A stretch of DNA of 32,739 nt, from assembly GCA_028288365.1 (NCBI GenBank), contig JAQBNU010000036.1, positions 1 to 32,739 on the forward strand. The letters are read 5' to 3'. The position numbers and the translations under genes were made by a program. This stretch comes from Chitinophagaceae bacterium. Lineage in GTDB: Bacteria > Bacteroidota > Bacteroidia > Cytophagales > Cytophagaceae. This document shows positions 27,901 through 32,739 of the stretch, in pieces. The first letter of the stretch is position 1; every line of letters starts with the position of its first letter. The notes below the pieces were generated by a model that was not told the DNA's origin, searched no databases, and saw only the letters and a program-made list of their open reading frames with translations.

Positions 27901-29986
27901 AAGGAGCTGTTCCACCAGAAACAGTAGTTAAAGTTATAGCTCCGTTGCTTCCGCCGTTACATGAGACATTGGTGATGGAAGAGGTTGATGCAATAACCGT
28001 TGGTTGTGTAATCGTAAAATTAAATACCTGACCAGGACATGCGTTGGCATCCGTAATGGTTACGGAGTAAACACCAACAGACAATCCTGAAACATTTTGA
28101 GAGATGGCTCCATTACTCCATGCAAAGGAATAAGGAGCTGTTCCGCCGGAAACAGTATTAAGTGTAATGGCTCCGTTGTTGCCACCGTTACAGGATATAT
28201 TCGTGATAGAAGAGGTGATCGCAATAGTTGCCGGTTGAGTGACCGTAAAGTTGAATACTTTCGGACAACCATTGGCATCTTTAACCGTCACAGAGTAAGG
28301 GCCAGCAGTAAGTCCTGCAAGATTTTGTGAAACAGCTCCGGTGTTCCAAAGGAAGGTATAAGGTCCAGTTCCTCCAGAAACAGAAGAGAGCGTGATGGCT
28401 CCATTGTTTCCACCATTACATGAAACGTTAGTAATAGAAGAGGTAACAGCAATGACTGTAGGTTGAGTGACCGTAAAGTTGAATACTTTCGGGCAACCGT
28501 TAGCATCCGTAACGGTCACAGAGTAAGGACCGGCAGTAAGTCCTGAAATATTTTGTGAAACAGCTCCGGTGTTCCAAAGGAAGGTATAAGGTCCAGTTCC
28601 CCCGGAAACAGAAGAGAGCGTGATGGCTCCATTGTTTCCACCATTACATGAAACGTTAGTAATGGAAGAGGTGACAGCAATGGCTGGAGATTGAGTGATC
28701 GTAAAATTGAACACCTGTGGACAACCGTTGGCGTCTGTAACAGTGACAGAGTAAGGGCCGGCAGTAAGTCCTGAAATATTTTGAGAAGAAGCGCCGTTGC
28801 TCAAAAGGAAGGTGTAGGGTCCTGTTCCTCCAGAAACAGAAGAGAGCGTGATGGCTCCATTGTTTCCACCATTACATGAAACGTTAGTAATGGAAGAGGT
28901 GACAGCAATGGCTGTAGGTTGAGTGACCGTAAAGTTCAGTACTTTGGGACAACCGTTGGCGTCTGTAACGGTCACAGAGTAAGGGCCGGCAGTAAGTCCT
29001 GAAATATTTTGAGAAGAAGCGCCGTTGCTCCAAAGGAAGGTGTAGGGTCCTGTTCCCCCAGAAACAGAAGAGAGCGTGATGGCTCCGTTGTTCCCACCGT
29101 TGCAAGAGACATTGGTAATGGAAGAGGTTGCTGAAATGACAATCGGTTGAGTGACCGTAAAATTGAATGCTTGCGGACAACCATTGGCATCAGTGATGGT
29201 TACAGAGTAAGGGCCTGCAGTAAGTCCTGCAACGTTTTGCGAAACGGCACCAGTGCTCCAGAGGAAAGTGTAAGGCCCTGTTCCACCGGAAACAGTAGAG
29301 AGCATGATGGCTCCGTTACTTCCACCGTTGCACGATACATTGGTGATAGAGGAGGTGATGGTAATAGGTAAAGGTTGATTGACGGTAAAGTTGAAATTTT
29401 GAGGACAACCATTAGCGTCAGTTATTGTTAGGGAATAAGCCCCAGCTGTCAGGCCCGAAATATTTTGTGTAATAGCTCCATTGCTCCATAAAAAACTATA
29501 GGGTCCTGTACCACCAGAAACAGAAGATAGTGTAATGGCTCCATTACTTCCTAAGTTACAGGAAACATTTGTAACGGCAGATGTAACGGTAATGGGAGCG
29601 GGTTCGCTCATTGTTAAACTGGAAAAATTACATACAGCAAATCCAGATGCAATTTTTGCCTGAATACTGATAAAGAAACTGGGATCAGCAGGTAAATTGG
29701 TAAAGGTATAAGTATTGGTCGCTTGAGAAACGGATTGAAAACTGATGGTGGAGCCGGCGATAGTAAAAGTATAAGGGGCTCCTCCTCCTGTTACGATAAC
29801 ATCTACACTGCCATTAGTACCTCCGTTACAGGTGGGAGGATGAATGGTATAGCTCACTGAAACACCGGAAGCAGCAGGAAAGCATTGAGCGTTTGCTTTT
29901 TGACCTGCCAATATAAAACTAATTGTTAGCCCTAAAAGCAAGCTTTTCAATACAAGTGCCTGAAATATTCTCACTCTTTGATTCAT
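21968..29986 (-). CDS. Giant SprB-repeat surface adhesin with type IX secretion C-terminal domain
   Basis: The 2672-residue protein has a signal peptide (MNQRVRIFQALVLKSLLLGL..., cut near ANAQ, residue 34). By eye it holds about 32-33 SprB-type repeats of about 76 residues. Residues 132 to about 1425 form 17 near-identical copies (pattern SSITNVSCNGGNNGAITL, SGGTGPYTFLW, AGPYSVTVTDANGCP). Then come more diverged copies that alternate between two subtypes. The last 80 residues (from about 2593) hold IPNLITPNGDGQNDYF and end NYKGWLQVLR, the gliding-associated CHU_C (type B) domain for type IX export. SprB of Flavobacterium is a mobile cell-surface gliding adhesin; a like role in adhesion or gliding is inferred. 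Its start overlaps the upstream small gene by four bases. Confidence 0.95.
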   Translation of the reverse strand: MNQRVRIFQALVLKSLLLGLTISFILAGQKANAQCFPAASGVSVSYTIHPPTCNGGTNGSVDVIVTGGGAPYTFTIAGSTISFQSVSQATNTYTFTNLPADPSFFISIQAKIASGFAVCNFSSLTMSEPAPITVTSAVTNVSCNLGSNGAITLSSVSGGTGPYSFLWSNGAITQNISGLTAGAYSLTITDANGCPQNFNFTVNQPLPITITSSITNVSCNGGSNGAIMLSTVSGGTGPYTFLWSTGAVSQNVAGLTAGPYSVTITDANGCPQAFNFTVTQPIVISATSSITNVSCNGGNNGAITLSSVSGGTGPYTFLWSNGASSQNISGLTAGPYSVTVTDANGCPKVLNFTVTQPTAIAVTSSITNVSCNGGNNGAITLSSVSGGTGPYTFLLSNGASSQNISGLTAGPYSVTVTDANGCPQVFNFTITQSPAIAVTSSITNVSCNGGNNGAITLSSVSGGTGPYTFLWNTGAVSQNISGLTAGPYSVTVTDANGCPKVFNFTVTQPTVIAVTSSITNVSCNGGNNGAITLSSVSGGTGPYTFLWNTGAVSQNLAGLTAGPYSVTVKDANGCPKVFNFTVTQPATIAITSSITNISCNGGNNGAITLNTVSGGTAPYSFAWSNGAISQNVSGLSVGVYSVTITDANACPGQVFNFTITQPTVIASTSSITNVSCNGGSNGAITLTTVSGGTAPYTFLWSNGAVSQNVAGLTAGLYSVTVTDANGCPQVFNFTITQPTAIAVTSSITNVSCNGGNNGAITLSSVSGGTGPYTFLWSTGAVSQNIGGLTVGAYSVTITDANGCPKVFNFTVTQPTVIAVTSSVTNISCNGGNNGAITLSTVSGGTGPYTFLWSTGAVSQNIAGLTIGAYSVTITDANGCPKVFNFNVTQPAPISVTSSITNVSCNGGNNGAITLTSVSGGTAPYTFLWSNGAVSQNVSGLIAGAYSVTITDTDGCPQVLNFTITQPTAITATSSITNASCNGGSNGAITLTTVSGGTGPYTFLWSNGAVSQNVSGLIAGAYSVTITDANGCPKVFNFTITEPTAIAVTSSITNVSCNGGNNGTITLSSVSGGTGPYTFLWSTGAISQNVSGLTAGLYSVTVTDANGCPKVFNFTVTQPAPITITSSITNVSCNGGSNGAITLTTISGGTAPYTFLWSTGALSQNISGLIAGAYSVTITDASGCPGQLFNFTVTQSASIAVTSSFTNVTCNGGNNGTITLAAVSGGTAPYTFLWSNGAVSQNVSGLIAGVYSVTVTDANACFQIFNFTISEPAPIAITSSITDASCNGGNNGVITLSSVSGGTGPYTFLWNTGATTQNVNGLSAGAYSVTITDANSCLQVFNFNVNQPTPIVITSSITNTSCNGGNNGSITLSSVSGGTGPYTFLWSTGAISQNVSGLTAGAYSVTVTDANGCPQVFNFNVAEPAPISIVSSTTNATTCGGNDGTITLTSIAGGTAPYTFLWNTGATAQNISGLVAGAYSVSITDANGCPQIFNFSISDPTPFTVVATSTDITCNGANNGSITNTVTGGTAPFTVLWNTGANTLNLSGLSAGPYTVTITDASNCTYNGNYTINEPAVISITSSSVDVSTCGGNDGSITINTVSGGIPGYTFLWSNGATTQNISGLSAGSYSLTITDNNGCISIYNFPISDPVPFTVSAVVTDVTCNGANNGSIVHTITGGTAPFTILWNTGATTPNLNGIAGGNYTVKITDASNCSYNGSYTVNEPAAINITSSISNATTCGGSDGAIDLLTISGGTAPYTFLWNTGASSQNIAGLIAGPYSVTISDASGCTPVVFNFTISDPVPYTVTDVISNVTCNGSANGSINLTIAGGAAPFTILWSNGASTQNITGLLAGTYTVDITDAGGCSFSGSYIVTELNAIAATSSTVDVSCNGGNNGAINLLSVSGGTGSYSFLWNTGAITQNISGLAAGNYTVTITDTNGCPQTFNFTINEPAPLTANATVTNPSTCGGNDGSVVINSVSGGLAPYSFSWSTGAVTQNINTLVAGNYTVTVTDANSCSQSFTYAISDPTPFTVTPTLTQVSCNGASTGAINLTLAGGTAPFTILWNNGAVTQNISGLIAGAYSVSIKDAGGCTFNANYTITEPLAIAVVSSVSNTSNCSSTDGSITLSSVSGGTPAYTFAWSNGASTQNISALASGVYSVVITDASSCSNTFNFAISNPASFTVTPTITNLTCGGANTGSISLTIGGSALPPVNILWNTGATTNTINGLAAGSYTVNVSDASGCSYNGSYTISQPIPVDTASIVDNKTPTLCYGSNEGSIVLTNVTGGVSPYTYILNGISSPVPSFDTLVGGNYTMTIVDASGCSYYHSFTIFQPAQISYTVSTTPSVCFNNDGTLTFSPVTGGTPSYLYSIDSGLTYSSAITYDSLSPGNYPVFVKDTNSCTYGYIVPIILKQGPIPYVRVVPPTCNGGDNGAIILDSISGGVTPFDFYLNGQDRGSSKVYTDLIAGNYTLIIQDQDCAYSIQAYLLYDQVTHVYDTLNATPSITVTQPAAVTASTLTVDTYNHQSTGMAVVYNFTGGTSPYQYSLDTTQGYTSLTDTLVYLSGLDRGDYNVFLLDTNGCQGEVTVHVKVGFFIPNLITPNGDGQNDYFQVMALPLHSTLAIYNSWNDRIYYDTNYNNAWEAKGLSDGVYYYELSLPSGKNYKGWLQVLR
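25711..29593 (-). repeat. Homogeneous 228-bp tandem repeat zone of the adhesin gene
   Basis: About 17 in-frame units of 76-77 codons follow one another. Neighbouring units share long identical DNA blocks, for example GTGATGGCTCCATTGTTTCC occurs again and again. Units nearer the 3' end of the gene (below about 25711) are much more diverged. Such an array is prone to unequal recombination and to collapse in assembly. Confidence 0.85.
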
Positions 29987-30336
29987 TGTACAGGTGTTAA
30001 TTCAATGATCTTCTGCAACGCATGCCTCTCCGCATCCTGAACGATGATGGTATAATTTCCTACTCCCAATTTTTTGAGTTGAATACGTTGTTCTTTATAT
30101 ACCTGTGAAGGACTAAAAGTACTGATGATTTGAATCGTGTAAGGCGAAGTGCCTCCTGATATAGAAAGCTGGAGTGTGCCATCACTGCTTGTTGCCGTTG
30201 TCGGTTGGTCTATTTTTACTTCTATAGCTAGCGGATTGTCAGCTATAGAGGAAAAGTGATGGCATACAGTATTTTTATAGGCAAAAGAACTGCCTATAAA
30301 AAGGAACAAAAACGATAGGTATATAAGATTCTTCAT
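29983..30336 (-). CDS. Single SprB-repeat-like exported protein, coupled to the giant adhesin
   Basis: I start at MKNLIYLSFLFLFIGSSFAY (30336), a clean signal peptide; an ATG three codons earlier is also possible. The mature 97 residues contain one SprB-like unit: IEVKIDQPTTATSSDGTLQL, then SISGGTSPYTIQI, and a final LGVGNYTIIVQDAERH. This matches the order of strands in the adhesin repeats (CNGGxxGxIxL, SGGTxPYxF, LxAGxYxVxITDA), but without the cysteine pair and without a sorting domain. The stop TGA overlaps the adhesin ATG as ATGA, so translation is probably coupled. It may be a periplasmic or surface partner of the adhesin; that is inference. Confidence 0.8.
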   Translation of the reverse strand: MKNLIYLSFLFLFIGSSFAYKNTVCHHFSSIADNPLAIEVKIDQPTTATSSDGTLQLSISGGTSPYTIQIISTFSPSQVYKEQRIQLKKLGVGNYTIIVQDAERHALQKIIELTPVQ

Positions 30337-30538
30337 AGTTGACAAAACACAACTTAAACGTCTTTTACGGCTTATAATCTTTATTGGTTGTTGTTTTAAT
30401 AAGGTATTGTATGAGAAAAATTACATTTCTACTATATTAAAAGATCTATTGAGGCCTAAAACTAAGCATTTTAATGAAAAAAAGGCTAGCTATTATACAA
30501 GATTTTACATTTGGGTTGTGGTGTAAAGGCAATTTCAG

Positions 30539-30569
30539 TTTCACAATCTCATTCTTTATTGTAGATTTG
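30539..30569 (+). promoter_or_regulatory. Probable aconitase promoter
   Basis: TTTC (30539-30542), 19 bases, then TAGATTTG (30562-30569), one base from the full Bacteroidota consensus. It leaves a leader of about 40 bases before the ATG at 30615. The remainder of the gap 30346-30538 shows nothing I can name. Confidence 0.6.
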
Positions 30570-30614
30570 TCCCATTCCTAACTGTATTCAAACAAAGCAA
30601 GAAATCTATTAATT

Positions 30615-32739
30615 ATGGCATTTGACATTGAAATGATTAAGGCGGTATATGAGCGTTTTCCTCAACGCGTGGAAGCCGCTCGTAAGTTGGTTGGCCGTCC
30701 TTTGACACTTACCGAAAAGATTCTTTATTCTCACTTGAGCGATGCCCTTCCAGGAAAACCGTTCGAAAGAGGAAAATCATATGTTGATTTTCATCCGGAC
30801 AGAGTGGCTATGCAAGATGCCACAGCTCAGATGGCTTTGTTGCAATTTATGCAAGCTGGACGTCCTAAAGTTGCAGTCCCTTCTACAGTGCATTGTGATC
30901 ACTTGATCACTGCAAAAGTGGGTGCTAAAAATGATTTGGCGGTAGCGAATACAGAATCAAAAGAAGTATTTGATTTCTTATCTTCTGTTTCTAATAAATA
31001 TGGTATTGGTTTCTGGAAACCAGGCGCAGGTATTATTCACCAGGTAGTATTGGAAAACTATGCATTCCCAGGTGGAATGATGATCGGTACAGATTCTCAC
31101 ACAGTGAATGCTGGTGGTTTGGGTATGTTGGCTATCGGTGTGGGTGGAGCAGATGCTTGTGACGTGATGGCTGGTCTTCCTTGGGAACTGAAATTCCCTA
31201 AATTGATTGGTGTGAAGCTGACCGGTAAACTATCAGGTTGGACAGCAGCTAAAGATGTGATATTAAAAGTGGCTGGTATCCTTACTGTAAAAGGGGGAAC
31301 AGGCGCTATCGTTGAATATTTCGGAGATGGAGCAACATCTCTGTCTTGTACAGGTAAAGGTACGATCTGTAACATGGGTGCTGAAATCGGAGCAACAACG
31401 TCTACTTTCGGTTACGATGAATCGATGGAGCGTTACTTAAGATCGTCTGGACGTAACGATGTAGCTGATCTGGCAAACGGTATAAAGGCTCATTTGACTG
31501 CCGATCCAGAGGTATATGCAAATCCAGAAAAATATTTTGATCAAATAATAGAAATCAACTTGTCAGAATTGGAACCACATGTGAATGGTCCATTCACTCC
31601 GGATTTGGCAACACCTATTTCAAAACTGAAAGAAGAAGCTACTAATAATGGCTGGCCGTTGAATATAGAATGGGGTTTGATTGGTTCTTGTACCAATTCA
31701 TCTTACGAAGATTTAGCCCGTTCTTCTTCTATCGCTAAACAAGCCATTGAAAAAGGATTATCAACAAAGGCTGAATTCGGTATCAATCCAGGTTCAGAAC
31801 AAGTTCGTTATACCGCTGAGAGAGATGGTTTATTGGGCATCTTCTCCGACCTGAAAGCAACGATCTTTACGAATGCCTGAGGACCTTGTATTGGTATGTG
31901 GGATAGAGTAGGAGCGGAGAAGGCAGAGAAAAACACGATCATCCACTCCTTCAACCGTAACTTTGCAAAGCGTGCAGATGGAAATCCGAATACCTATGCT
32001 TTTGTTGCCTCTCCTGAAATAGTAGCAGCTATGGCCATTGCAGGTAGCTTAGGTTTCAATCCACTGACAGATACCTTGACAAACAATAAAGGAGAGCAAG
32101 TGAAACTAGATCCTCCTAAAGGAGATGAATTGCCTTCTAAAGGTTTTGCAGTAGAAGATGCAGGTTTCCAGGCACCAGCTGCCGACGGTTCTGGCATCCA
32201 GGTAGCGGTGTCTCCAACATCAGATCGTTTGCAATTGCTGGATCCTTTCACTCCATGGGAAGGCACTGATCTTAAAGGATTAAAACTATTGATTAAAGCC
32301 AAAGGAAAATGTACAACAGATCATATTTCTATGGCTGGTCCTTGGTTGAAATACCGTGGTCACTTGGATAATATTTCCAACAACATGTTAATTGGTGCGG
32401 TGAATTTCTTCAACGATAAAACGGACAGCGTTAAAAATCAATTGACAGGTCAATATGCTCCGGTACCGGCTACTCAACGTGCATACAAAGCGGCTAACAT
32501 CGGTACGATTGTAGTAGGAGATGAAAATTATGGAGAAGGTTCTTCTCGTGAACACGCTGCCATGGAACCACGTCACTTGGGTGTACGTGCGGTATTGGTG
32601 AAGTCGTTTGCGCGTATACACGAAACCAATTTGAAGAAGCAAGGTATGCTTGGATTGACTTTTGCGGATAAAGAAGATTACAACAAAATTCAGGAAGATG
32701 ATACTATCGATATCCTTGGATTAACTTCTTTCGCTCCAA
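30615..32739 (+). CDS. acn: Aconitate hydratase with an in-frame TGA at a cluster-ligand codon; 3' end beyond the window
   Basis: The enzyme interconverts citrate and isocitrate through a [4Fe-4S] cluster. The start [20 protein letters not shown] is typical of mitochondrial-type aconitases of Bacteroidota (about 755 residues); 708 codons are in the window. Family stretches include [30 protein letters not shown] and [10 protein letters not shown] (ligand Cys359). After the interruption come GPCIGMW (ligand Cys425), [13 protein letters not shown] and [15 protein letters not shown]. Codon 422 is TGA instead of the cysteine codon in NACGPC. The frame stays open and conserved on both sides. If TGA stops translation, the 421-residue product lacks two of three ligands and the swivel domain. 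A restart at the ATG at 31896 would also lose Cys425. So this is a point mutation, a sequence error, or a recoded codon. Confidence 0.9.
31878..31880 (+). other. In-frame TGA replacing the conserved Fe-S ligand cysteine of aconitase
   Basis: The codons run AAT GCC TGA GGA CCT TGT, that is Asn-Ala-stop-Gly-Pro-Cys where the family has Asn-Ala-Cys-Gly-Pro-Cys. One base change from TGT or TGC gives it. Cys359, position 422 and Cys425 have the same spacing as the pig enzyme's ligands 358, 421 and 424. TGA also serves as an ordinary stop in neighbouring genes (for example at 11089 and 29983). Confidence 0.9.

Noticed and set aside
22000-29400. Several 60-100 codon frames on both strands inside the adhesin gene
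   Set aside because: They recur with the repeat period and have no independent protein features; they are shadows.
25711-29593. CRISPR-like array
   Set aside because: The 228-bp periodic units are in-frame coding repeats of one protein without unique spacers.
31881-31940. Bacterial SECIS hairpin after the aconitase TGA
   Set aside because: The only pairings I find are three to four base pairs (for example ACC with GGU around UUGUAUU). None gives the long stem with a GU-bearing loop at the usual distance.
30615-32739. Aconitase broken by a frameshift
   Set aside because: The same frame carries conserved aconitase sequence on both sides of the TGA, so no indel is involved.

Overview
The window looks like a chromosomal piece of a gliding, aerobic member of the Bacteroidota, most likely Cytophagales and Cytophaga-like. 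Four things point there. A 2672-residue surface protein is built of SprB-type repeats and ends in a type IX secretion (CHU_C type) sorting domain. Several promoters fit the Bacteroidota pattern TTTG-N19/20-TAnnTTTG. Start codons lack Shine-Dalgarno sequences. The housekeeping genes (long-form ilvC, sucC, pgk, mitochondrial-type aconitase) resemble those of this phylum. No phage, CRISPR array, IS transposase or rRNA gene was seen.

Layout. 1-1.3 kb: minus-strand cluster of a TetR repressor, a 72-residue protein and an MFS exporter, with a palindromic operator over the likely promoter. 1.5-2.8 kb: secreted alpha/beta hydrolase and an unknown small protein. 3.2 kb: tRNA-Arg(CCG). 3.4-5.7 kb: ilvC and a beta carbonic anhydrase. 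5.8-8.1 kb: a lipoprotein, a solitary GxxExxY gene between imperfect inverted repeats, and a tpx / DUF1398 / PH-domain cluster. 8.2-12.3 kb: TspO, a methyltransferase overlapping a CorA-type channel, an FMN reductase, a Pr6Pr-like membrane protein and a small exported protein. 12.5-18.7 kb: sucC, then divergently a colinear run of LolD-type ATPase, serine hydrolase, RecQ and D-2-hydroxyacid dehydrogenase. 19-22 kb: a 6 x 11-bp tandem repeat, pgk, and a ferredoxin divergent from an acyl-CoA reductase. 22-30.3 kb: the giant SprB-like adhesin, preceded by and overlapping a one-domain relative. 30.6 kb to the end: aconitase.

The most striking observation is in the aconitase. The reading frame is intact across the window except for one in-frame TGA at codon 422, exactly where the family has a cysteine that holds the [4Fe-4S] cluster. 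A plain point mutation or sequencing error is the simplest explanation. Because the position is a cysteine ligand and the downstream frame is well conserved, recoding (selenocysteine or read-through) deserves a check; I see no convincing bacterial SECIS hairpin after it. Other leads are the inverted-repeat-bounded GxxExxY gene, the two-zone architecture of the adhesin, and its overlapping small partner gene.
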